A stretch of 64,000 nt of DNA from Gemmatimonas groenlandica (GTDB lineage Bacteria; Gemmatimonadota; Gemmatimonadetes; Gemmatimonadales; Gemmatimonadaceae), in NCBI RefSeq assembly GCF_013004105.1, contig NZ_CP053085.1, positions 2,418,001 to 2,482,000 of the forward strand. Reading direction: 5' to 3'. The first letter of the stretch is position 1. Each line of letters opens with the position of its first letter. Positions 14,793 to 23,250 of the stretch are shown here, piece by piece. The translations under genes and the position numbers were made by a program. The notes beneath the pieces are model-generated. The model did not search any database. It was not told the origin of the DNA and was given only the letters and a program-made list of their open reading frames with translations.

Positions 14793-17042
14793 CTACAGCA
14801 GCGACACCGGATCGCGGTCGACCGTGAGCCGCAGCTCGTGCATCTTCGGCACCGGGCAGCGTTCGGCGATATACCGCGCCACGCGCGTCATCAGCTTGGG
14901 CTGTGACGACTTAAGGAGAAAATGCCAGCGCCAGCGATCCTTGATGCGGTCGATGGGGCACGGGGCGGGACCGACGAACACGAGGTCGCGGAGCCCCTGA
15001 CGTTCGACCAGTCGCTGCACCCAACTGGCCGCAGCCACCGCCGTTGCTGCCGTCGCCGCCTGGTCAAGACCGCTGACCAGCACGTTCGCGATGCTCACGA
15101 ATGGCGGATACGCCGGCATCCGTCGCGCCCCCAACTCTTCCCGAACGAAGCCGGTGACGTCGTGCGTGATGGCGTGACGGATCGCATGACTGTTCGGCAT
15201 GCGTGTCTGAATGATCACGTCGCCGCCCTTGGGTCCACGGCCCGCACGTCCCGCGACCTGACTGACCAGCTGGAACGTGCGCTCGGCCGCGCGGAAGTCG
15301 GGAAGATTCAGCCCCGTATCGGCATCGACGACGCCGACCAGTGTGACGTTCGGAAAGTCGAGCCCCTTCGCGATCATCTGCGTGCCCAGCAGGATGTCCA
15401 CCTCGCCACGGCCCACGCGATCGAGAATCTGCGTGTGCGCCCACTTGCCGCTGGTGGTATCGACATCCATCCGCGCAATACGCGCCTCGGGAAAGCGCTC
15501 GGAGAGCACACGCTCAACCTGCTGCGTACCCAGTCCGCGCCGGCGCATCGTGTCAGCCGAACACTGCGCACACACCGCCGGCACCGGCTGCTGATGCTGA
15601 CAGTAGTGACAGACGAGCATCTCAGGCACGCGATGATACGTGAGTGAGATGCTGCAATGCGGACACACCGGCACATCACCACAGGCGTTGCACTGCATGA
15701 AGCTCGAATAGCCGCGTCGGTTCAGCAGTAGCAGGCTCTGCTCACCGCGTACGAGCCGCTGCTCAAGTGCCACCAGCAACGACTTGCTGAACACACCCAG
15801 CGTCTCGTCAAATGGCGCATTGGGATTGCGTTCCTTCACCGCCTGTTTGAGCTCTACGCGCATATCCACCACGGTCACCGGCGGCAGCTGCGCCCCGGCA
15901 GCGCGGTCGGGCAGCGTGAGCCGGATAGCCTGACCGCGATCGGCGCGTTCCCACGTTTCCAGGCTCGGCGTGGCGCTGCCCAGCACCACCACCGCGCCTT
16001 CCGCCCGCGCGCGCACGATCGCCGCTTCGCGCGCATGGTAGCGCGGCGTCTCCGATTGCTTGTAGCTGCTCTCGTGTTCCTCGTCGACGATCACGACACC
16101 AACGCGCTCGAGTGGCGCAAACAGCGCCGAGCGAGCACCCACGGCAATACGCCGTTCCCCCCGACGCAGCGATTGCCACGCATCAAGCCGTTCCCCATCA
16201 CTCAAGCCCGAATGCAACACCGCCACATCGTCGCCGAAGGCGCCGCGGAATCGGTCGACCGTTTGCGAGGTGAGGGCGATCTCGGGCACAAGCACGATCG
16301 CCGTCTTGTCACGCTGCTGCAGCACGGCGCGCAGCACTTCGATGTACACCAACGTCTTGCCGCTGCCGGTGACCCCATGTAGCAGAAACACCTGCCCTGG
16401 ATCACCGGCGAGGATCGCGCGCACCGCCTCCCGCTGCGCCTCGCTCGGATTGGGCGGCGGCAGCGTACCGGCACGATCGGCGAACGGATCGCGCTGCTGC
16501 ACCTCGTCACGGATGTCCACGAGACCGCGCTTCGCCATCGCCGTGAACACGCCGGCGCTGCAGTTGGCCTGGATGCGCAATGACTCCAGTGGCGCCGCGC
16601 CGCCCTGTGCTTCCAGCAGGTCGTATACGACGCGCTGCTGCTTGGCGCGGGCGAAGGTCTGCTCGCGCTGCAACAGCGACGGCAGATCCATCACGATGCG
16701 CACCATCCGCTGCGTGCGCGATGCCGGCGCCGGCGCCTTGGCCGACGTGAGCGCCGTGGGCAGCATGGAGCGCAGGGTGAGGCCGAGTGGCGCGGCGTAC
16801 CAATCGGCAATCCACTTGCCGGTATGCAGCAGCGATGCCGGCAGCGACGGCACATCGTCCACGACGGCCTGAATCGGCTTGAGCGTGATCCCGTCGGGCG
16901 GCACAGTGGCCCCCAGACAGATCCCGATCTCGGGGCGATTACGAAAAGAGACCAACACACGCGTGCCGGGCGCGATCGGCACCGCGATGCCATCGGGCAC
17001 GCGATAGGTGAACGTGCGGAACAGTGGCGCAGCCAGCGCCAC
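14793..17042 (-). CDS. priA: Primosomal helicase PriA
   Basis: About 749 residues. PriA recognises stalled forks and reloads the replisome. Order: 3'-DNA-binding domain (FRTFTYRVPDG, TRVLVSFRNR), winged helix, then SF2 helicase with Walker A GVTGSGKTLVYIE and DEAH-type box VDEEHESSYKQ. Zinc cysteines follow (CNACGDVPVCPHC, CHYC, CAQC), then the second RecA-like domain with GTQMIAKGLDFPNVTLVGV and QVAGRAGRG. The start is GTG 17042, just after the upstream gene stop at 17075. The longer open frame upstream is a shadow of the epimerase gene and has no PriA-like residues. Length is normal. Confidence 0.95.
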   Translation of the reverse strand: MALAAPLFRTFTYRVPDGIAVPIAPGTRVLVSFRNRPEIGICLGATVPPDGITLKPIQAVVDDVPSLPASLLHTGKWIADWYAAPLGLTLRSMLPTALTSAKAPAPASRTQRMVRIVMDLPSLLQREQTFARAKQQRVVYDLLEAQGGAAPLESLRIQANCSAGVFTAMAKRGLVDIRDEVQQRDPFADRAGTLPPPNPSEAQREAVRAILAGDPGQVFLLHGVTGSGKTLVYIEVLRAVLQQRDKTAIVLVPEIALTSQTVDRFRGAFGDDVAVLHSGLSDGERLDAWQSLRRGERRIAVGARSALFAPLERVGVVIVDEEHESSYKQSETPRYHAREAAIVRARAEGAVVVLGSATPSLETWERADRGQAIRLTLPDRAAGAQLPPVTVVDMRVELKQAVKERNPNAPFDETLGVFSKSLLVALEQRLVRGEQSLLLLNRRGYSSFMQCNACGDVPVCPHCSISLTYHRVPEMLVCHYCQHQQPVPAVCAQCSADTMRRRGLGTQQVERVLSERFPEARIARMDVDTTSGKWAHTQILDRVGRGEVDILLGTQMIAKGLDFPNVTLVGVVDADTGLNLPDFRAAERTFQLVSQVAGRAGRGPKGGDVIIQTRMPNSHAIRHAITHDVTGFVREELGARRMPAYPPFVSIANVLVSGLDQAATAATAVAAASWVQRLVERQGLRDLVFVGPAPCPIDRIKDRWRWHFLLKSSQPKLMTRVARYIAERCPVPKMHELRLTVDRDPVSLL

Positions 17043-17074
17043 CTCGATGCAGCGAAACGCGCCCTCGGCGTCGG

Positions 17075-18097
17075 TCAGCGGCGCTGCACGCCGAGCCCCG
17101 GCGCGTCGCTGAGGGTGACCTGTCCGTTCGGAATCGACGGGCCGGTGAATGGATCGTCGGAAAGCAACGCCGCACCGTCCAGATCGGCGTCGTCGAGCAG
17201 CGGCGAGAAGTGCGCGGCCGCCGCGATGCCGAGCGTCGTTTCGATCATGCAGCCACACATCACGCGCATGCCGTGCGCCCGTGCCACGGCGATCATGCGC
17301 ATCGCCTCGCGCAAGGAGCCGCACTTGGCGAGCTTGATGTTGATCCCGTCGACCGCGCCCACGAGCTTCGGAATGTCGGTCGCCACGACGCACGACTCGT
17401 CGGCCACGACCGGAATCGGCGAACGCTCACGCACGAAGCGAAGTCCTTCGATATCGTGTGGTGCGAGCGGCTGCTCCAGCATGTCTACACCGACGTCGGA
17501 CAGCGGCTGCAGCATGGCGAGGGCCTGCTTGGGCGTCCACGCCGCGTTGGCATCCACGCGCAGCGTCGCGTGCGGGGCTTCCTCGCGGACGATGCGCAGC
17601 ACCTCGCGGTCCCAGGTCGAGCCCAGCTTGATCTTGAGAATCGGATAGGCGGCGGCGTCGCGCACGCGCGCGCGCAACGTCTCGGCATCAGGCGCAATTC
17701 CGATCGTGAACGTCGAACGGGGTGCCGCTTTGGGGTCGAGTCCCCACAGTTTCCAGAGCGGCACACCGAGTCGCTTCGCCGCTAGATCATGCAGCGCCGA
17801 ACTGATCGCGCAACGCGCCGCGGCATTCCAGCGCAGTGTCTTCTCGAGCTCGCGCTCGATGGCGTCGATCGACCAGCTGTTCGCGCGTTGGAGTACCGGT
17901 GCGAACTGCGCCATCGCCGCCATCACGCTATCCGCGGTCTCTCCGTAGAAGCGACTCGGTGCCGCTTCGCCCCATCCTTCCGCGCCATCGGCATCACGCA
18001 GTCGCACCCAGACTACGCGATACTCGCTGAAACCGCCGCGCGCGATGATGAACGGGTGCGTCGTGTGGACCGTGAGCATTTCCGCGTGCAATTGCAT
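17075..18097 (-). CDS. Enolase-superfamily dipeptide epimerase (L-Ala-D/L-Glu type)
   Basis: 340 residues. The N-terminal capping domain is followed by the barrel with second-strand KIKLG (Lys acid/base), metal ligands in VDANAAW, LEQPL and ADES, and NIKLAKCGS with the second catalytic Lys. MCGCMIETTLGIAAAAHF and the ending DLDGAALLSDDPF with its Asp-x-Asp-like substrate contact are typical of dipeptide epimerases. These convert L-Ala-D-Glu from murein peptides to L-Ala-L-Glu in the cytoplasm, so this gene probably complements the murQ-anmK-GH3 operon 13 kb away. Exact dipeptide specificity cannot be read. ATG 18097 lies 26 nt after the kinase gene. Confidence 0.9.
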   Translation of the reverse strand: MQLHAEMLTVHTTHPFIIARGGFSEYRVVWVRLRDADGAEGWGEAAPSRFYGETADSVMAAMAQFAPVLQRANSWSIDAIERELEKTLRWNAAARCAISSALHDLAAKRLGVPLWKLWGLDPKAAPRSTFTIGIAPDAETLRARVRDAAAYPILKIKLGSTWDREVLRIVREEAPHATLRVDANAAWTPKQALAMLQPLSDVGVDMLEQPLAPHDIEGLRFVRERSPIPVVADESCVVATDIPKLVGAVDGINIKLAKCGSLREAMRMIAVARAHGMRVMCGCMIETTLGIAAAAHFSPLLDDADLDGAALLSDDPFTGPSIPNGQVTLSDAPGLGVQRR

Positions 18098-18123
18098 GGA
18101 ACGGGCAGTCGTGGTGGATGAGA

Positions 18124-19122
18124 TCAGAACGGCGTGAGTCCCGACGGACGCGACGACCGGGCCGCGCGCAGTTCAGCTCCCGGTACCTGCCCCAGAAACG
18201 CGACGAGCGCATCGGCCAGCTCGAAGCCGCGATCGTACCGATCGACCGCTTGCTTCGAGAGGCACTTCATCGTGATCGCGCTCAGTCCGGCCGGGATGCG
18301 CGTGTCCACCTGATCGGGCGCGACCGGCGCCTCGTGCACATGCTTGTATCCCACGGCATACGAGTCTTCGCCATCGAACGGCGGATGTCCCAGGAGCATC
18401 TCGTACAGCAGCAGACCGACAGCGTACAAGTCGCTTCGGCCGTCGACCAGTTTGCCCATCGCCTGTTCGGGCGACATGTAATGCGGCGTACCCATGGCAC
18501 GTCCGCTGGCGGTGAGTCGGCCGTGGAACCGTGCCGTCGCGATCCCGAAGTCGGTGAGGGCGACGTTGCCGTCTTCGTCGAACAGAATGTTGTCGGGCTT
18601 GATGTCGCGATGCACCACGCCGTGCCGGTGGGCGTAGTCGAGCGCACACGCGACCTGCACCGCGATCGACGCCGCCGCGTTGGCCGAGACGGTCTTGCGA
18701 CGGGACAGCATGTCGGCGAGCGAACCGCCCGCGTAGTACGGCATCGCGAGATACTCGATGTCACCCGCCGTGCCCATGTCGGCAATCGCACAGATGAACG
18801 GATGAATCAGGCGCGCCGCCGCTTCGGCTTCCCGTCGAAAGCGCTCGCGCATCTCCGGCTCCTGCGCCAGCGTACGGTGCAGCACCTTGATGACCAGCGG
18901 CCGCGCCAGCACCGCATGTTTCGCCAGGTACACATGCGCCATGCCGCCGCTCCCCAACCGCTTCATCACCGTATAGCGATTGCCCGTGGCCACGCGCAGC
19001 TCGCGCAGCTCTTCGTCAGGAATGTCGATCGGCGGGGCCGACACGTCCGGGAGCGGGACGCCACAGCGCGTACAGCGCGCGGCCGCTGCCCGGTTCCAGG
19101 TCCCGCATTCAGGGCAGAACAT
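18124..19122 (-). CDS. Soluble Ser/Thr protein kinase with N-terminal zinc ribbon
   Basis: 332 residues. Residues 1-24 form a zinc ribbon (CPECG at 3-7, CTRCG at 17-21). The kinase domain begins near residue 48: glycine loop LGSGGMAHVY, Lys79 in VIKVL, HRDIKPDN with Asp173, DFG with Asp191, and GTPHYMSPEQ as P+1 loop. All catalytic residues are present, so an active Hanks-type kinase is expected. There is no transmembrane helix or PASTA domain, so it is cytoplasmic, unlike PknB. The ribbon may be a protein- or nucleic-acid-binding sensor. It lies between corA and the epimerase on the same strand; substrates are unknown. Confidence 0.92.
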   Translation of the reverse strand: MFCPECGTWNRAAAARCTRCGVPLPDVSAPPIDIPDEELRELRVATGNRYTVMKRLGSGGMAHVYLAKHAVLARPLVIKVLHRTLAQEPEMRERFRREAEAAARLIHPFICAIADMGTAGDIEYLAMPYYAGGSLADMLSRRKTVSANAAASIAVQVACALDYAHRHGVVHRDIKPDNILFDEDGNVALTDFGIATARFHGRLTASGRAMGTPHYMSPEQAMGKLVDGRSDLYAVGLLLYEMLLGHPPFDGEDSYAVGYKHVHEAPVAPDQVDTRIPAGLSAITMKCLSKQAVDRYDRGFELADALVAFLGQVPGAELRAARSSRPSGLTPF

Positions 19123-19170
19123 CTGGCGAGGAAAGAGAGAGAGGGGAGAACCGGCGGACGAACGGGTGCG

Positions 19171-20202
19171 TCAGAGCAGCCGACGCCGCCGCAGATACAA
19201 AAGTAGCAGGCAGCCCAACCCGAGCTGTGCGACCAGTAGCACCCAGAAGCCGTGTGGCCAGCCCGACAGCGGAATCGTCGAGAAATTCATGCCCCACATG
19301 CCGCTCACGACGACGAACGGCAGTGACATCGTGGCTACGACTGACAACGCCTTGGTCGTCGCTCCCAGACGATTCGACACCTGCGTGAGATACGCATCCA
19401 TGGTGCTGCTGAGCAGATCCCGGTACGTATCGAGCGCATCGTTGATGCGGAGCACGTGATCGTAAATGTCCCGGAAATAGATCTGCACATCCGGCGTCAA
19501 CAACGTGCTCGGGCGATTCGTGAGCACGTTCATGACTTCGCGCGAGGGTTGCAGATAGCGTCGCAGCGACAGCACTAGCCGCTTCACATGGAACAGGTCA
19601 CGCAGCGCCGTTTCGTCGAACTCCACGAAGACGCGCTCCTCGAGCCCGTCGATGAACTCGTCGATCTGCTGCATGATGGGGAAGAAACTGTCGATGGTGT
19701 CATCGAGAATCGCGTGCAGCGCCCGCTCGACGCCGCGCGAGAGCAGCTCCGGCGACCGGCGCAGCTGTTCCGATACGCGGTCGATCGACGCCATTGGACC
19801 GGCGTGCACCGTCACGAGGTAGTGTGGCCCGAGGAAGCAGTACAGCTCCTTCGTTTCGAGGTCGTACGGATCGTCGGTGTCAGCCGCGAGCGCCACGCCG
19901 CGGATGATGACGAACAGGAACCCCTCGTACTCTTCGAGCTTGACGCGGGAATTCGGATTGAGGGTGTCCTCGATCGCGAGCGGATGAAAGTGAAAAATTT
20001 TCTCCAGCATCGCATGCTGCGAGCGCACCGACGAGTCGATGTCGACCCACATCGGTCCACCATTCGCCATCAGCTGCGCGATATCGCGCGGATGACAATC
20101 GATGACCTCCTCACCCGACAGCGACCGGTAGATGGTGCGCGGCGGCGGATCGTGCGGCTGGTCGACCGAGAGGAGGGCGGCGGGTATGGTAGTCATCACC
20201 AT
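19171..20202 (-). CDS. corA: CorA family magnesium/cobalt channel
   Basis: 343 residues. The large cytoplasmic N-terminal domain with a long helix precedes two C-terminal membrane helices. The first ends in the selectivity motif GMWGMNF (GMN about residue 303), the second is FWVLLVAQLGLGCLLLLYL, followed by a basic tail. The channel takes up Mg2+ or exports divalent cations in the inner membrane. An Asp/Glu-rich N-terminal region could form the Mg2+-sensing site. Starts at ATG 20202 or ATG 20196; the kinase gene begins 49 nt after its stop. Confidence 0.95.
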   Translation of the reverse strand: MVMTTIPAALLSVDQPHDPPPRTIYRSLSGEEVIDCHPRDIAQLMANGGPMWVDIDSSVRSQHAMLEKIFHFHPLAIEDTLNPNSRVKLEEYEGFLFVIIRGVALAADTDDPYDLETKELYCFLGPHYLVTVHAGPMASIDRVSEQLRRSPELLSRGVERALHAILDDTIDSFFPIMQQIDEFIDGLEERVFVEFDETALRDLFHVKRLVLSLRRYLQPSREVMNVLTNRPSTLLTPDVQIYFRDIYDHVLRINDALDTYRDLLSSTMDAYLTQVSNRLGATTKALSVVATMSLPFVVVSGMWGMNFSTIPLSGWPHGFWVLLVAQLGLGCLLLLYLRRRRLL

Positions 20203-20226
20203 CGAATCATGGTGGCAGGCGGGCCG

Positions 20227-21168
20227 TCAGGCCAGCGCCGCCAGGTGTACCAGCACGGCTTGCGCGACAGGATCGGGGGCATATCCCCCTTCCATGGCGC
20301 TCACCAGCCGACCGCCGCACCAGCGGTCGGCGCGTTCCACGAGCGCCCGGGTAAGCGTGCCGATATCGTCGAGCGTCAGCGTGAAGGCGCCGAGGGGGTC
20401 GCCCTCGAGGCAGTCGAAGCCGGCGCTCAGCAGGATCAGATCGGGCGTGAAGCCCTCAGCCGCGGCATCGACGGCGCGCAGCAGCGCCTCCATGTATTGC
20501 GACGACGGCAGCGACGGGGCCATCGGCACGTTCCACACCGTACCGTGCGGACCACGGTCTTCGGCCGCCCCGGTGCCGGGGTACCACGGCCACTGATGCA
20601 TCGACACGAAGTGAATGCGCGGCTCACGCTCCACCAACGCCTGCGTGCCGTTGCCGTGATGCACGTCCCAATCCACGATCAACACGCGCTCGCACGCCTT
20701 GGTGGCCAGCGCGTAGTGGGCGGCAATGGCCACGTTGCCGAACAGACAGAACCCCATCGCGCGGTCGCGGAGGGCATGATGCCCCGGGGGACGCACAGCC
20801 GAAAAACTGCGGGGCGCACGACCATCGAATGCCATGTCGACCCCGTCCAGCACACACCCGGTGCCCGCGGTCGCGGCGTCCCACGATCCTTCGCTCACGA
20901 CCGTGTCGGGATCGAGGCGGCCACCGCCCGACTGCGCCATGTCGCGCACTTTGGCGATGTACGCACGATCGTGCACCAGAGCGATCTCGTCTTCCGTGGC
21001 GTGTCGGCCCTCGTGATGCTGCAGCGCCTCGAACAACGCCTGATCGTATCGCAAGGCGCGCGGGATGGCGCGCAGTCGTCCGACGTGCTCGGGGTGCTCC
21101 CACCCCGTGTCGTGCCGACCGCAATCGGAGTGCGAGAGGAACGCGACCTGCTGCTTCATGCCATGCAT
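20227..21168 (-). CDS. Histone deacetylase-like (arginase-fold) deacetylase
   Basis: 313 residues. All zinc-site and catalytic motifs of the class II HDAC/acetylpolyamine amidohydrolase family are present: RPPGHHA (tandem His), DWDVHHGNGTQ (zinc ligands Asp and His), SAGFDCLEGDPLG (zinc Asp) and EGGY (catalytic Tyr, here MEGGYAPD). In bacteria such enzymes deacetylate acetylpolyamines, acetoin-related targets or lysines on proteins; the substrate here is unknown. It is cytoplasmic. ATG at 21168 or 21159. It follows the membrane gene by 16 nt and precedes corA by 24 nt on the same strand. Confidence 0.92.
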   Translation of the reverse strand: MHGMKQQVAFLSHSDCGRHDTGWEHPEHVGRLRAIPRALRYDQALFEALQHHEGRHATEDEIALVHDRAYIAKVRDMAQSGGGRLDPDTVVSEGSWDAATAGTGCVLDGVDMAFDGRAPRSFSAVRPPGHHALRDRAMGFCLFGNVAIAAHYALATKACERVLIVDWDVHHGNGTQALVEREPRIHFVSMHQWPWYPGTGAAEDRGPHGTVWNVPMAPSLPSSQYMEALLRAVDAAAEGFTPDLILLSAGFDCLEGDPLGAFTLTLDDIGTLTRALVERADRWCGGRLVSAMEGGYAPDPVAQAVLVHLAALA

Positions 21169-21184
21169 CCGGACGTGAGAGGTC

Positions 21185-22594
21185 TCATCGATTGCCGCGC
21201 AAGCGCCGCGAGGCCCATTCGCCCAGCAGCGTCAACGCGATCACCATGAACAGTAGGCCGGGCGCGGCGCGCAGGCGATCCATCAGGGCGTCGAACGCCG
21301 ATCGGGCGGACGTCCGGTTCGGCGCAACGGCACTGTCGGCCCCCACCGGCCCGCCAATCCGCGCCACAAGGTCGGCGAAGGGTGCCGCGTCACCAGGATA
21401 GGCGTCAGCCAGCGTATCGACCGCCACGGTCGGCACACCGGCCGCCAGCCCCAACACAGCACCCCACCACGCGCGATGCTCGGCGGCGCCGTCATCGGTG
21501 CCCTCCATCCGCCAGCGCCAGCTGTTGCGATAGGCGCTGGCGACCACGCGACCGGCGCCGACACGTTGCGCGACCAGCACGGGCTCGGCGTGCCCGTGCT
21601 CCGAGGGGTCCGACCGCACCACCGCGGCACCGCGATTCGCCACCAACTCCCACGCTTCGAGACCGCGCTGCGGGACGTTGGTCAGCAGGGCGCCGGCCGC
21701 GCCACCGCGCGTCGACGTCGCGCGCGCGGGGCTGATCGGCGACAACGCCGAAATGCGCAGCGCATCACCACCGAGCACGAGCCCTCCGCCTTGCTGCACG
21801 AAGCGTGTGACGCCGGCCGCATCGACCGACATGCTGTCGAGCAACACCACCACAGCGTAACGCGACGTATCGAGGCGCGCTGGTGCACCAACCGTGATCG
21901 CGGTGCGCGGAGACACGCGATAGCTGCCGTCTACCTGCCACCCCGCTTCCTCCAGCGCGGCCGCAACGAACTTCGACTCCCATCCCGGCTCGGCCATCAA
22001 CATCACCCGTCGCGTCGGTGCGGCCTCTCGCGCGAACACGCGGGCTTCCGACGCGCCGATCAACACCCGCAGCGGCGGCGACATGCTGGCCAGTCGCCAG
22101 CCGGCGCGCCGCGTGGCCGGAATGGAATCGAGCATGCCGCCGAGGTCTCGGAGCACCAACGGCAACGACGCAGCCGTCGAACCGGCCACGCGTACGTCGA
22201 TCGCCTGCGAATGACCGGCCACGGTCGTCGCGGAGAGCGCGATCCCCGACGCCTGGGTGCGATCGATCCAGCGCAGCGCGATGTCAGCGCCATCGACGGC
22301 GCCGAACAGCGCGCGGGCGCGCGGGCTGGGCAACGCCGACAAGTCGACCGTCACGCGTCGCGGCTGCGTGTCGCCTGCCGCCGCGATCAGCTCACCCACG
22401 ACGGCCGTGGTGAGCGCGGTCGCGGTGCTGTCCGTGACGTCGGCGACTGACCACTGCCGTAAAGCGTCCCGACCACCCGGCGGGCTCGCTGGGCGGTTCG
22501 CCAGGTACAGCGCGACCGCCAAGGTCAGCAACGCCACGGTACGCAGCACCCGCTCGAGAAGAGCACGTGCCGGATTCGGTGCGTTCGGCGTCAT
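21185..22594 (-). CDS. Membrane-anchored protein with GATase1-like domain, last gene of the MoxR operon
   Basis: 469 residues, no firm family. A membrane helix near the N-terminus (TVALLTLAVALYLANRP) is followed by a periplasmic segment. An alpha/beta domain then contains GGGLVLGGDALRI, like the class I glutamine amidotransferase-like fold common in such operons, and a C-terminal helix (LLFMVIALTLLGEWASRRL) closes the protein. A catalytic Cys is not evident. ATG 22594 overlaps the stop of the DUF4159 gene (ATGA), which fixes the start against the longer frame from 22774. It is probably part of the envelope machine encoded by the operon. Confidence 0.8.
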   Translation of the reverse strand: MTPNAPNPARALLERVLRTVALLTLAVALYLANRPASPPGGRDALRQWSVADVTDSTATALTTAVVGELIAAAGDTQPRRVTVDLSALPSPRARALFGAVDGADIALRWIDRTQASGIALSATTVAGHSQAIDVRVAGSTAASLPLVLRDLGGMLDSIPATRRAGWRLASMSPPLRVLIGASEARVFAREAAPTRRVMLMAEPGWESKFVAAALEEAGWQVDGSYRVSPRTAITVGAPARLDTSRYAVVVLLDSMSVDAAGVTRFVQQGGGLVLGGDALRISALSPISPARATSTRGGAAGALLTNVPQRGLEAWELVANRGAAVVRSDPSEHGHAEPVLVAQRVGAGRVVASAYRNSWRWRMEGTDDGAAEHRAWWGAVLGLAAGVPTVAVDTLADAYPGDAAPFADLVARIGGPVGADSAVAPNRTSARSAFDALMDRLRAAPGLLFMVIALTLLGEWASRRLRGNR

Positions 22595-23250
22595 CGGGTC
22601 AGCGCGTAAACCACGAGATTCACCGCGAACTTCGTGTTGTCGACCGAGAGAAACCGCTTGTTGTCGGGATGGAAGCTCCACTCCGAGCTGTAGTCCTTGC
22701 TGCTGTACAACACCGAGATGCGGCCGTTGCGCAGCACGGCATCGAGCTGCTCGTGCACGAGATTGTCGCCCCACCCGTTCATCTCATGCGACGTGGTGGG
22801 CGGTCCGTTCTCGAACACGAAGAAGCTGCGATACAGCTCGTGCGTGTTCGGCAACGGCGCCAGCGGCCCCGCTACGCGACGGATCTCTTCGCGTACAGTC
22901 TTGTGAAAGGCACCGTCCACATCGTGGTTGTGATCGTCCACGAACAGCAAGCCGCCGCGTACCAGATACTTACGCAGCACATCCGCCTCGCGCGTGGTGA
23001 AGCGCACCGGCAGGTGTCCGGTGAGAAAGAGGAGTGGATACGCGAACACGGCCTCTGACGACAACGGCACCGTGACTCCCTGCGGCCGAACCGGGAGCGA
23101 CGTGTAGCGCGCGATCGAATCGATCACGTTGGCCGGCAGCATCGGCGCCGAGTCCCAGTCGCCCGATTCGTACTGCGCCGTCGCGAACACGAATGGCTCG
23201 ATGGCACGCATATCGCTCGCGGCAATCTCGCTCGCGGGCAGGTCGCTCAT
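22591..23250 (-). CDS. DUF4159 domain protein
   Basis: 219 residues. Family features are a strand-rich start (EPFVFATAQYESGDW), FAYPLLFLTGHLPVRFT, the hallmark YLVRGGLLFVDDHNH and the ending LSVDNTKFAVNLVVYALTR. The fold is GATase1-like; DUF4159 proteins lie downstream of MoxR/DUF58/BatA genes in many bacteria and have no known activity. There is no signal peptide, so it may be cytoplasmic. It overlaps both neighbours by 4 nt (start within the end of the DUF4175-like gene, stop within the start of the next), so its output is tied to the operon. Confidence 0.9.
   Translation of the reverse strand: MSDLPASEIAASDMRAIEPFVFATAQYESGDWDSAPMLPANVIDSIARYTSLPVRPQGVTVPLSSEAVFAYPLLFLTGHLPVRFTTREADVLRKYLVRGGLLFVDDHNHDVDGAFHKTVREEIRRVAGPLAPLPNTHELYRSFFVFENGPPTTSHEMNGWGDNLVHEQLDAVLRNGRISVLYSSKDYSSEWSFHPDNKRFLSVDNTKFAVNLVVYALTR

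Noticed and set aside
19588-21249. 553-residue + strand frame opposite corA and the deacetylase gene
   Set aside because: Antisense shadow with no family motif; both minus-strand genes are certain.
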